Of a stretch of DNA of 64,000 nt, positions 38,482 to 46,639 are shown piece after piece. The stretch is from Thalassomonas actiniarum. GTDB taxonomy: Bacteria > Pseudomonadota > Gammaproteobacteria > Enterobacterales > Alteromonadaceae. The position numbers were made by a program, and so were the translations under genes. The stretch spans positions 1,860,001 through 1,924,000 of the forward strand of contig NZ_CP059735.1 of NCBI RefSeq assembly GCF_000948975.2, given 5' to 3'. The stretch's first letter is position 1. Each line of letters begins with the position of its first letter. The notes under the pieces are model-generated. The model had not been told where the DNA came from, did not search any database, and saw nothing but the letters and a program-made list of their open reading frames with translations.

Positions 38482-39525
38482 ATGACCGAAGTAAACAACC
38501 CGCTAAATTTACGCGGCATTGAATTTACCGAATACGCAACACCCGACAGCGATTACATGGAAAATGCTTTCTATGGTTTTGGCTTTTCAAAAACTAAAAA
38601 GTTTAAAGGGCGTGATATCGACTACTTCAACCAAAATGATATTCACTTCTTATTAAACAATGAGCAGGCGGGTTTCTCCCGTGAATTCGCCAAAAGCCAC
38701 GGTCCGGCCATTTGTTCTATGGGCTGGCGGGTAGACGATGCCGAATTCGCTTTTACCGAAGCGGTGAAGCGCGGTGCCAAGTCGGCACAGGAAGCGCCAA
38801 ATAAACTGCCATACCCGGCCATTTACGGTATCGGTGACAGCTTAATTTATTTCGTTGAGAAATTTGGCGATAAAGGCAGCATTTATAAAGATGACTTTGA
38901 AGCCTTAGACAAGCCGGTATTGGTGGAAGGTAAAGGTTTTAAAGCGGTTGATCACCTGACCAATAATGTTTACCAGGGCACTATGGAGCACTGGGCAAAC
39001 TTCTATAAAGATGTATTCGGTTTTACCGAAGTGCGCTACTTTGACATTAAGGGTATTCAGACAGCCTTGATCTCTTATGCGTTGCAGTCGCCTTGCGGTA
39101 CTTTCTGTATCCCGATCAATGAAGGTAAAGGCGATAAGAACAACCAGATCGATGAATACCTGGACGAATACAACGGCCCGGGCGTACAGCACCTGGCGTT
39201 TATTACTGATGACCTGGTAGGTTCGCTAGATAAACTGGATAAATCTATTATCGATACTTTGGATATCGTGCCGGAATATTATGATGATATTTTTGACCGC
39301 GTACCTTGGGTGAAAGAAGATAAAAAACGTATCCAGGACCACCAGATCCTGGTAGATAGCCAGAAAGAAAACAGCTATCTGCTGCAGATTTTCACCAAGA
39401 ACATTTTCGGTCCTATCTTTATCGAGATGATCCAGCGTGTTGACGACAGAGGTTTTGGTGAAGGTAACTTTACCGCCTTGTTCAAGTCTATCGAATTGAA
39501 CCAGATGGAACGCGGCGTACTGTAG
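38482..39525 (+). CDS. hppD: 4-hydroxyphenylpyruvate dioxygenase
   Basis: 347 residues. Fe(II) enzyme converting 4-hydroxyphenylpyruvate to homogentisate in tyrosine catabolism, which can also lead to pyomelanin. The vicinal-oxygen-chelate fold is present with the three iron ligands His158 (VDHLTNN), His237 (GVQHLAF) and Glu315 (FIEMIQR), at nearly the positions of the Pseudomonas enzyme. The ATG at 38482 is preceded by GAAGAGAG. No homogentisate dioxygenase (hmgA) is adjacent. A clean terminator follows. Codon usage matches the highly expressed helicase gene nearby. Confidence 0.95.
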   Translation: MTEVNNPLNLRGIEFTEYATPDSDYMENAFYGFGFSKTKKFKGRDIDYFNQNDIHFLLNNEQAGFSREFAKSHGPAICSMGWRVDDAEFAFTEAVKRGAKSAQEAPNKLPYPAIYGIGDSLIYFVEKFGDKGSIYKDDFEALDKPVLVEGKGFKAVDHLTNNVYQGTMEHWANFYKDVFGFTEVRYFDIKGIQTALISYALQSPCGTFCIPINEGKGDKNNQIDEYLDEYNGPGVQHLAFITDDLVGSLDKLDKSIIDTLDIVPEYYDDIFDRVPWVKEDKKRIQDHQILVDSQKENSYLLQIFTKNIFGPIFIEMIQRVDDRGFGEGNFTALFKSIELNQMERGVL

Positions 39526-39542
39526 CATTTTTAAGTCAAGAC

Positions 39543-39571
39543 AAGGGCGGCTGCAATAGCCGCCCTTTTTT
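39543..39571 (+). terminator. Rho-independent terminator of hppD
   Basis: AAGGGCGGCT and AGCCGCCCTT are perfect 10-bp arms around GCAAT, followed by TTTTT, 17 nt after the hppD stop. Confidence 0.92.
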
Positions 39572-39626
39572 ATGCTCACAACTAAACGGATTTAGGAGGT
39601 AGAGTGAAGCAGGAAGCCAGAGCCGA

Positions 39627-39782
39627 GGACGAGCGGTATCCTGCGGGGTCATGGACGAACTGGAGCAGGTTATGCTCAGGACGAGCGGTATCCTGCGGGG
39701 TCATGGACGAACCGGAGCAGGTTATGCTCAGGACGAGCGGTATCCTGCGGGGTCATGGACGAACCGGAGCAGGTTATGCTCA
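39627..39782. repeat. Three tandem copies of a 52-bp repeat
   Basis: Units begin at 39627, 39679 and 39731, each starting GGACGAGCGGTATCCTGCGG and ending GAGCAGGTTATGCTCA. Copies 2 and 3 are identical; copy 1 differs by a single base (T for C). The last three bases of copy 3 are the stop codon of the TonB receptor gene (TCA on the plus strand). The perfect copy number suggests recent slippage expansion. Confidence 0.93.
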
Positions 39783-41876
39783 GAACCTGTAATTCAGGCT
39801 CAGGGAAAAATTAAGCTCTTCATCCGGGTGCCCCTCCGGCAAGCTGAAGGTGCTCGGGGTGGCGTTATCACGATCGAACACATTGTGAATATAGCCGGAA
39901 AGGCGCCAATTTTTTGATGCTTGCCAGTGGCCAGAGATATCCAGGCGGAAATAATCGGGCAGTTCATTGGGATCTTCTATCGCCCCGGCAACCACAGCGC
40001 CTGAATCCCGGTTGATATGCCATTGGTTTTGGATAAAAAACTCAACAGGATAGTGACTGAGTTGATAACCCAGCTCCAGGTTGATTATGTAGTCGGGAAA
40101 GGAGTCGTAATCGAAGTTTTCGGTCTCGTTTTTACTGTCGACATATGCCGCATTGGCCTTTAAAGACCAGTTGTTTTGCACATACTGGTAACTCAGTTCG
40201 ATACCTTGAGCTGTTTGTTCGCCGATATTGCTGAACTCCAGGCTAAAATTGGGATCTGTGGTGGATACTGCCAGGATGCCGTCGCTCCAGTCGCTTTTGA
40301 ATAAGGTGACGTTTAACTTCCAGTGGTCGCTGTGCCTGATATAAACCAGTTCATAGGTATCGATAATTTCCGGGCCTATCTCGCGGTTTCCTTTGATGGT
40401 GACCCCGCCAAAGATGTCTAACGAAGAGGGCGGGGTAAAAGCCTGGCCGTAAAGTAATTTAATTGCCTGGTCTTCATCCGGATAATAAATAATCCCGAGG
40501 CGGGGAGAGTTCTGGTGGCCAAAGGCGTCGAGATAATTATCTATTCTGAGGCCGTAGAGCAGATCCAGGTGATCGTTAAAAAGGTGGGTTTTGGCCTGAA
40601 AGACAAGACTGTTGATCTTACGTTCATAACCCTGTGAGACATTGATGCCTTCACGCAATATGCTGTTATCTGCCAGGGATATGCGCCGGTTGTGGTTGTC
40701 GTCGAGCCGGGCTCTGCTGGCTTCCAACCCCAGCAGCCATTGGGTATTCCAGGGATTGTCTGCCTGTTTTAAATATAAACGCAGTCCCTTGTGACTTTCT
40801 TCAAAGAAAATCTGGTCCTGGGTCGGCTGGCCTGCCCGGTAGCGGGAAAAGGTACGGGTGATATCTGTGTCCCAGAAATAACCGTTGCCTTCGAGGATGA
40901 GCTGGTTGGCAAAGGTTTGGCTGAATCCGGCTTTTACCATATAAAAATCTTCGTCCGAGTCTGAGTGGTCGATATCCAGGGTATCTCTGTTGGGGCCTAA
41001 CCCCGGTCCCTGATCAGAATGACGCCCTTTGGCATACAGGTTGAGATAGCTGGACAACTGGCTGGAAAAATCTGAGTTGAGTTTTACCACCCCGGTGTAG
41101 GCATTATAATCTAAATCCCGCTCGCCGGTTATCAGCTGGTCATCGGCTAAGTTGATGTTTCGATAGTCTTGATTCAGGCTGTTTTGCCGGCTATAGGCAA
41201 AGGCGCTGTTAATTCTGTGCGTCTGGTTTAAGCCCTGGCTGATGTTGATATCTGCCTGGCTAAATCCCAGGCTGCCCAGTTTAACCGACATCCGGCGTTG
41301 ATCTTCGCTGGCGCTGTAGGTATTGGCGGCAATAACGCCGTGAAAAGCGTCCGAGCCGTGTATCGCGGAACCCGGCCCGCGGATTAACTCCAGGCTGTTT
41401 AAGGCGCCTAACTGATAGCTTAAGGTGTCAAACAGGGCGCTGTTGGTGCGCAGTAAGGTCATGGGCACATCATCGAGTTGTACTGCGATGGCTGAAGATG
41501 AGGTGTTGCCGAAAAAGCCCCTGATAGCAATGGCACTGCCGTCCCATAACGAAGGGGATATCACAGTGGCAACTTGCGTGGCAAGTGCTTCCCTGAGGCG
41601 GTCTGCTCCGCGGTTTATCCACTCCTGGCGGGTGATTTTACTGACCGACGAGCCTAAATTAATTTCATCTTCATTAAAGCGGGAAGCGATAGTCACGGTT
41701 ATTTTCAGTAAGTTTTCCAGCGAAATGGAGTGCAGGTATTCACTTTGCTGTCCTGGCTGCTCCCGGTTTTCAGCACTGGTATGGTCGCCAGCAAAGGTTA
41801 AAGGCGTTAAGGCATTTAAGCTGATGGCAAGTATCAGGCGGTAATTGAGGTGAATAGAACAAAGGGGAGAGCGCAT
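39780..41876 (-). CDS. TonB-dependent outer-membrane receptor
   Basis: 698 residues. Signal peptide (LILAISLNALTPLTFA), then an N-terminal segment (LHSISLENLLKITVTIASRF), the plug domain (VSKITRQEWINRGADRLREAL, LELIRGPGSAIHGSDAFHGV) and a 22-strand barrel ending in the terminal aromatic FSLSLNYRF. The substrate (siderophore, vitamin, metal or glycan) is not evident. It resembles hemin/siderophore-type receptors by size. The gene's stop codon lies in the 52-bp tandem repeat. The strand is opposite to hppD, with convergent ends. It is separate from the bufferin operon by 10 kb. Confidence 0.88.
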   Translation of the reverse strand: MRSPLCSIHLNYRLILAISLNALTPLTFAGDHTSAENREQPGQQSEYLHSISLENLLKITVTIASRFNEDEINLGSSVSKITRQEWINRGADRLREALATQVATVISPSLWDGSAIAIRGFFGNTSSSAIAVQLDDVPMTLLRTNSALFDTLSYQLGALNSLELIRGPGSAIHGSDAFHGVIAANTYSASEDQRRMSVKLGSLGFSQADINISQGLNQTHRINSAFAYSRQNSLNQDYRNINLADDQLITGERDLDYNAYTGVVKLNSDFSSQLSSYLNLYAKGRHSDQGPGLGPNRDTLDIDHSDSDEDFYMVKAGFSQTFANQLILEGNGYFWDTDITRTFSRYRAGQPTQDQIFFEESHKGLRLYLKQADNPWNTQWLLGLEASRARLDDNHNRRISLADNSILREGINVSQGYERKINSLVFQAKTHLFNDHLDLLYGLRIDNYLDAFGHQNSPRLGIIYYPDEDQAIKLLYGQAFTPPSSLDIFGGVTIKGNREIGPEIIDTYELVYIRHSDHWKLNVTLFKSDWSDGILAVSTTDPNFSLEFSNIGEQTAQGIELSYQYVQNNWSLKANAAYVDSKNETENFDYDSFPDYIINLELGYQLSHYPVEFFIQNQWHINRDSGAVVAGAIEDPNELPDYFRLDISGHWQASKNWRLSGYIHNVFDRDNATPSTFSLPEGHPDEELNFSLSLNYRF

Positions 41877-42025
41877 AGTTAAATCAACCCGGTTAGAGTA
41901 AAGTTTTATCTTCTATCCATGAAGCCGGTAGTTTTTATAGTTTAGTTGATTTTATGCTGCTAATTTGGGCGGGCGCCAGCTGAAGCAGGATTGAAAATGA
42001 AACGGGCATCACAGCCGGTGGGTAT

Positions 42026-42053
42026 AACAGGATAAGAGTTGCCTTATCCTGTT
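42026..42053. terminator. Perfect 11-bp hairpin downstream of the carbonic anhydrase gene
   Basis: AACAGGATAAG (42026-42036) and CTTATCCTGTT (42043-42053) with a 6-nt loop. It lies 42 nt after the stop of the leftward carbonic anhydrase gene and would end that transcript, although the following bases are not T-rich. Confidence 0.5.
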
Positions 42054-42094
42054 GGCTTTTGCTGTTACTCTGGCTGTAAGAGACCGCTGCGAGG

Positions 42095-42685
42095 TTACAC
42101 CGATACTTTCAGATCTTTTAATATGCCGTCTGCAAGGTTATAAACAAAACCATGAACCGTAATGTCCTGACCGGCTTCGCGGGCATTGCGTATGATAGTG
42201 GTATTGCAGACATTGTTGACCTGTTCGATGACATTGAGTTCGCACAATAAATTCATGCGTTTGCCATGATCGGTTTCGGCATCAAGCTTGTCTTTGTGGA
42301 AACGGTAAACATCCTGGATATGTCTGAGCCAGTTGTCGATCAGGCCGTAACTGTTGTCATCGGCAGAAGCATGCACACCGCCGCAGCCGTAATGGCCGCA
42401 CACGATAACATGTTTCACCTTAAGTACTTCAACGGCGTACTGGATCACCGACAGGCAGTTGAGATCGGTATGGATCACCTGGTTGGCGATATTGCGGTGG
42501 ACAAACACCTCACCCGGTTTCATGCCAAGCAATTCATTGGCCGGTACCCGGGAATCGGAGCAGCCAATCCATAAATATTCGGGGGTCTGTTGCTGGGATA
42601 GTTGCTGGAAAAAATCAGGCTCTTGCTCTGTTATTTCCTGGGCCCATTTTTTATTGTTATCAAACAAGTGGTCTATGGACGACAT
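42095..42685 (-). CDS. can: Beta-class carbonic anhydrase
   Basis: 196 residues. Zinc enzyme interconverting CO2 and bicarbonate. The zinc ligands Cys42 and Asp44 (CSDSR) and His98 and Cys101 (HYGCGG) are at the same positions as in E. coli Can. Single gene with an AAAGGGC ribosome-binding site; a small DUF2897 gene lies upstream on the same strand beyond a terminator. Confidence 0.96.
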   Translation of the reverse strand: MSSIDHLFDNNKKWAQEITEQEPDFFQQLSQQQTPEYLWIGCSDSRVPANELLGMKPGEVFVHRNIANQVIHTDLNCLSVIQYAVEVLKVKHVIVCGHYGCGGVHASADDNSYGLIDNWLRHIQDVYRFHKDKLDAETDHGKRMNLLCELNVIEQVNNVCNTTIIRNAREAGQDITVHGFVYNLADGILKDLKVSV

Positions 42686-42710
42686 ATTTTAAAGCCCTTT
42701 ACTTTAATTA

Positions 42711-42737
42711 AAAAAACTCATGACATTTTATGTCATG
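42711..42737 (-). terminator. Rho-independent terminator of the DUF2897 gene
   Basis: CATGACA / TGTCATG (42719-42725 and 42731-42737), perfect 7-bp stem; reading leftward it is followed by AGTTTTTTT. It lies 35 nt beyond the DUF2897 stop and just upstream of the carbonic anhydrase start. Confidence 0.75.
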
Positions 42738-42772
42738 GCTTGATGAAGTAAAGTAAAACATGGTCAAACCTG

Positions 42773-42940
42773 TTATTTTTCCTGCTGCTCTTCTTTTTCC
42801 AGCGCTTGGTTGCGGGCTTTGATATCTTTTAATTGCTGCTCGGTGAGATTGAATTTTTTCGCTGATTTTTTTAGCAATAAAATGCCGCCGACAATCATGC
42901 CAAGGCATAGCAGTATAATGATTATACCTGTGATGGACAT
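42773..42940 (-). CDS. DUF2897-family small membrane peptide
   Basis: 55 residues, short enough to be missed by length filters. One transmembrane helix (GIIIILLCLGMIVGGILLL) followed by a basic patch (KKSAKKF) and a charged amphipathic helix (LTEQQLKDIKARNQALEKEE). This layout is that of DUF2897 proteins of marine gammaproteobacteria. ATG at 42940 has GGAG 6 nt before it, and a terminator follows. Function unknown. Confidence 0.8.
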   Translation of the reverse strand: MSITGIIIILLCLGMIVGGILLLKKSAKKFNLTEQQLKDIKARNQALEKEEQQEK

Positions 42941-43146
42941 AGTTACTCCGCATTTTCTTTAGTGTCTGCCATTATATCAGCAAATGCTGGCGCTTTTATC
43001 AATACTCTGATAAAGCAGAGGATTAAGTTATTAATTCGAGCTGGTTTTAGGGGAGGGAACACTTAAAAAGTTTGTTGTGTTATTTGAAATATCCCGCCAG
43101 TTTAGCTACCTGAATTTGTGTATTTTACATAGTTCAAAGTTCATCA

Positions 43147-44031
43147 TTAGCCCGTCGTGCTGGCTCTCTCCTGAAACAGTTGCCAGAGCCTTTGTGCAAC
43201 AGGGCCAACAGGTTCAGATTCTAACCTTGCGATTCGAAATTCAACCTCTGATGTTGCAATACTGCCCTCTACTGCAAGAGGAGCGAGTATCCCTTGTTCA
43301 AGCTCTTCTTTGATGAGATGTTCCGGCAAGCTTCCCCAGCCCATTCCCTGAACAATAAGCTCTTTTTTGGTTTGAAAATCATTAACTCGCCATTGATCTC
43401 CACCTTCGAGGACACCATAGGTTTTATTTGAAGACTTTCGACCGCTAATGATCACCTGCGGATGGTTTCTCATAACTGCTTTGGGCACTACCTGATATTC
43501 TTTTAATAGCGGTGATTGTGCTGAAATAACAGAAACAAACCGCAAATTCATGAAATGCAGCGATTCCAATGTTTCGAAATTTTTAATCCACGGAATAATG
43601 AGTAGCGAAGCTTGGCCATTCTCGAGTAAATCCAGCGGTCCGGTACCATTTTCCGAGTATATTTCGAGCCGGGTTCGGGGAAATTCAATCTTACACTGCC
43701 TGATGGTAGTAAGTATGGGGGCAACGGGAATAGCGGATGTAAAGGCAATGCCAACCTCTAATTCTTCCCCCGTTGTCAGTTGTTTCGCAAGATTTTCAAA
43801 TGACTGTACCTGCCCCAATACTAACTTTGCCTTTTTATAAAGCGCTTCTCCCTGCGGTGTTAGTTTGTTTCTGTATTGTGCCCGGTCAAAGAGTTCCAGG
43901 CCGAGTTCTTTTTCCAGGTTCTTTATCGCTACGCTGATAGTAGGTTGTGTTCTATGCAGGTTTTTAGCTGCCACCCGCAGAGATCCGCCCTCAACAATTG
44001 CTTGCAGCGATTTCAGTTGATCTAAAGTCAT
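43147..44031 (-). CDS. LysR-family transcriptional regulator
   Basis: 294 residues from the ATG at 44031 (GGAG 5 nt before it; the GTG just upstream is less likely). The winged helix is at the N-terminus (LDQLKSLQAIVEGGSLRVAA, RTQPTISVAIKNLEKELG) and the substrate-binding fold follows (ELEVGIAFTS, FPRTRLEIYSENG). It is divergent from the FAD oxidoreductase gene, and the 134-nt spacer has an inverted repeat of LysR type, so it very likely controls that gene. Confidence 0.92.
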   Translation of the reverse strand: MTLDQLKSLQAIVEGGSLRVAAKNLHRTQPTISVAIKNLEKELGLELFDRAQYRNKLTPQGEALYKKAKLVLGQVQSFENLAKQLTTGEELEVGIAFTSAIPVAPILTTIRQCKIEFPRTRLEIYSENGTGPLDLLENGQASLLIIPWIKNFETLESLHFMNLRFVSVISAQSPLLKEYQVVPKAVMRNHPQVIISGRKSSNKTYGVLEGGDQWRVNDFQTKKELIVQGMGWGSLPEHLIKEELEQGILAPLAVEGSIATSEVEFRIARLESEPVGPVAQRLWQLFQERASTTG

Positions 44032-44067
44032 CACATCTCCTTAGGTAAAAGCTAACATCTACGTAGT

Positions 44068-44091
44068 ATATTCGAAATATTCTTTGAATAT
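44068..44091. promoter_or_regulatory. Candidate LysR operator
   Basis: ATATTC (44068-44073) and GAATAT (44086-44091) are complementary arms 12 bp apart; the T-N11-A core of LysR sites is present within them. Further GAATATTC copies follow to about 44105. The site lies between the divergent regulator and oxidoreductase genes. Confidence 0.5.
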
Positions 44092-44165
44092 TCCTAATGA
44101 TATTCTTTCCGCATGATTAAGTGAAGCCAAGTTATTACATGGCGATTGGACGGAAAGTGACAATT

Positions 44166-45242
44166 ATGAACAAACACACAGATGTATTGATTATTGGCGG
44201 AGGCTTTGCCGGAGTAGGTGTCGCCCAAAAGTTATCAAAAGAGGGAGTTGATGTTACTTTAATCGACAGGAAAAATTATTTTGAAGTAACGTTCGCGACA
44301 CTACGTAATGTTACCGCCCCCAAGAAGCACGGGAACACGCCGCGCAAACTTTATAATGATTTTATTGACGGCACTTTTATTCAGGGGAGCGTAAGTGCTA
44401 TGAATGACAGCAAGGTGATGCTTGAATCTGGCGATATTATCCACTTTAAACAAGCCATTATCGCATCAGGCAGTCGTTACCCTACGTTACCTGAGGCCAA
44501 GTCAAATTCAAAATTTGACTATGCTGAGCGCAACCAGGAAATGCTGGATGCCCACGAGTCTCTTTCATCAGCTCAGTCTGTGCTGGTGATTGGCGGTGGT
44601 GTGGTAGGTGTTGAGTTTGCAGGTGAAATTGCCAGTGCCTTTCCCGGTAAAGATATAACGCTTGTTCATAGTAAGGATAGTTTGTTAGATAATTCAGAGC
44701 CTAAGGCGCAACGTAAGGTATTGGAGCAGTTAACCGCGAAAGGTGTGAAGGTAAAACTCAATCGAAAACTCTCAAAGCATGAAGGTAGTTACCGCTGTGC
44801 TAACACGGGTGAGACGATTAAGGCGGACGTTGTTTATGAATGTGTTGGCATGGTCCCGAATACCGAGTTCTTGCAAGCGGAATTGGCCGACGTGCTTGAT
44901 AGTAGTGGTTTTATCGCCGTTGACGAATATATGCGAGTTAAGGGTTATGAAAATCTGTACTCATTGGGGGATTGCGCTACCCTCGACAGCCATAAGCATG
45001 GTTATCTTGCCAGTGTGCAGGGTGCTCGTTTAGCGGATATGTTGTTAAAAGCGATGAAGGGAAAAAAGGTTAAACCTTATAAAACCCCTCCGGTTGTTGT
45101 GGTAACCCCGACAGGGACTGATTCTGGAGTGGCGCAGCTGCCGTTTGCGGTTACTACCATGAACTTTTTTGTGAACCTGAAACAAAAAGACCTGGGGATC
45201 AGTAATATGTACAAAATGTATGGGACTGTACCGGACAGTTAA
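44166..45242 (+). CDS. FAD-dependent NAD(P)H:quinone oxidoreductase, FSP1/AIFM2-like
   Basis: 358 residues from the ATG at 44166; an in-frame start at 44121 lacks a ribosome-binding site. Two Rossmann units: FAD binding VLIIGGGFAGVGVAQ and NAD(P) binding VLVIGGGVVGVEFAGE, plus the second FAD motif LYSLGDCATLD. No redox-active Cys pair is seen. The overall order and length match AIFM2/FSP1-type and NDH-2-like quinone reductases. Divergent from a LysR regulator, which suggests induction by a quinone or an oxidative signal. The exact substrate is not shown by sequence. Confidence 0.8.
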   Translation: MNKHTDVLIIGGGFAGVGVAQKLSKEGVDVTLIDRKNYFEVTFATLRNVTAPKKHGNTPRKLYNDFIDGTFIQGSVSAMNDSKVMLESGDIIHFKQAIIASGSRYPTLPEAKSNSKFDYAERNQEMLDAHESLSSAQSVLVIGGGVVGVEFAGEIASAFPGKDITLVHSKDSLLDNSEPKAQRKVLEQLTAKGVKVKLNRKLSKHEGSYRCANTGETIKADVVYECVGMVPNTEFLQAELADVLDSSGFIAVDEYMRVKGYENLYSLGDCATLDSHKHGYLASVQGARLADMLLKAMKGKKVKPYKTPPVVVVTPTGTDSGVAQLPFAVTTMNFFVNLKQKDLGISNMYKMYGTVPDS

Positions 45243-45423
45243 GCGCTTTTTAAGGGATGGCTTGTGATTTCGTTGCTAAAGCAGGTCATCCTTAAGTTTT
45301 ACTAGTTATATAAAACAGTGCTTTGTCTCACTTGTTTATAATACTTAGCTGATGCAGTGCATCCAGCTCAGACTAATCGTATAATGCGATACTACTGAGA
45401 CTTTACGAGCAAGACCATAGTTA

Positions 45424-46053
45424 ATGCCAATCACTAACCAAACCGGTTTACCCGAATCTGCCGAGCTAAATCAAAATCACCAGCACTTCAAAGTATTTAA
45501 GCCATATGGTTTTTTAAGTCAGTTTGTACCCGAATCACGAAAGAAGAAACGCCTGTTAGGTGAGCTGTTTAACTTTCCCGATAAAACGATGGCGATAGGG
45601 CGATTAGATCACGACTCTGAAGGGTTATTGTTACTGACCACCGACGGTATGATGAGCTACGAAGTCAGAAGCAAAGGCATAGAAAAAGAGTACTATGTGC
45701 AAGTTGATGGAACGATCACTGAAGAGGCCATATTACAGCTGCAAAAGGGAGTTGAGATTGGCATCAACGGCACTAAATACCTGACCCTGCCTTGTAAAGT
45801 CGTAAAGCTGGACGGTGAGCCTCAACTTCCCGATCGTGGCCGTAAAATCCGCGATCCCAGACATGGCCCTACCAGCTGGATTTCTATTACCCTCTGTGAA
45901 GGGAAAAACCGTCAGATAAGAAAAATGACGGCTGCTGTGGGCTTTGCCACATTAAGACTGGTAAGGGTTCGGATTGGCGACATTCATATTGAGAGCTTGA
46001 ATGCCGGTGATGTTGTTACCTTGCCTGATTTTGACGCTGCACTTAATCGCTAA
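45424..46053 (+). CDS. RsuA/RluE-type pseudouridine synthase
   Basis: 209 residues. Isomerises a uridine in rRNA. The catalytic Asp is in AIGRLDHDSEGLLLLTTDG and the family motifs KPYGFLSQF, GPTSWISITLCEGKNRQIRKM and AAVGFATLRLVRVRIGD are present. The C-terminal part (PTSW..ITL.EG.NRQ.R.M) is closest to RluE (23S rRNA position 2457) among family members I recall. It has no S4 domain, like RluE. The gene is solitary. Confidence 0.88.
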   Translation: MPITNQTGLPESAELNQNHQHFKVFKPYGFLSQFVPESRKKKRLLGELFNFPDKTMAIGRLDHDSEGLLLLTTDGMMSYEVRSKGIEKEYYVQVDGTITEEAILQLQKGVEIGINGTKYLTLPCKVVKLDGEPQLPDRGRKIRDPRHGPTSWISITLCEGKNRQIRKMTAAVGFATLRLVRVRIGDIHIESLNAGDVVTLPDFDAALNR

Positions 46054-46147
46054 TGCCTCAATGAGCAAAGTTTGGGGGCTTGCCCTAGGATTAGGCCGTT
46101 AATCTTTATTCGCATCAGCTGAGCAGGTAAAGCAAATACTTTATGGT

Positions 46148-46639
46148 TTAAAACAGCTCTACAAGAGTGCCAGAGTCAAAGTGCAAACCCACAATGTCTT
46201 GCCTTGACTGTGGTGCCTGTTTTAGTGCGGCAAGTACGAAGTTCACCATATCTTCTCCATCATCACCACCGATGTTAAAATGACAATTTGCGCCGATAAA
46301 AGTGAGCTCAGGAGGTCCAAGGTGAAAAGCATGGGCTAATAAGGTGAGGAAACCACTTTCACTGGAGAGCACATAACATCTTCCACCGTGGGGTAAGGAT
46401 AGTACCCGGCGTTTTTTTTCCGTGACTCCCCCGGCTTCCAGGGCAAGCAGTAATTTGTCCTGCGCTGCGGAATAAGGGGCCGGGGTGGGGACAAAAAAGA
46501 ACAAGCGAGAATCCCCCTGGGGCAGGGGCGCCAGCGTTGAAGTGATCGTTGTCATAATTTGCTCTGAAACCCGGCGTTCATCACAAAGGGTGAAATCTTC
46601 TTCCCAGTTGATCTGAGGCAGTGTTGGCTTTGCTACCAT
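46148..46639 (-). CDS. Unknown protein, possible partner of the upstream gene
   Basis: 163 residues, soluble, no signal peptide. Features: RLFFFVPTPAPYSAAQDKLL, then LPHGGRCYVLSSESGFLTLL and an acidic segment GGDDGEDMVNF. I do not recognise a family. Its start overlaps the end of the upstream gene by 7 nt, so the two are co-translated and probably act together. A role as an immunity or chaperone partner is only an inference from this layout. Confidence 0.6.
   Translation of the reverse strand: MVAKPTLPQINWEEDFTLCDERRVSEQIMTTITSTLAPLPQGDSRLFFFVPTPAPYSAAQDKLLLALEAGGVTEKKRRVLSLPHGGRCYVLSSESGFLTLLAHAFHLGPPELTFIGANCHFNIGGDDGEDMVNFVLAALKQAPQSRQDIVGLHFDSGTLVELF

Noticed and set aside
39604-39917. 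Open frames of 62 and 88 codons through the 52-bp repeats
   Set aside because: They exist only because the 52-bp unit lacks stops in these frames; no ribosome-binding site and they run into the antisense of the receptor gene.
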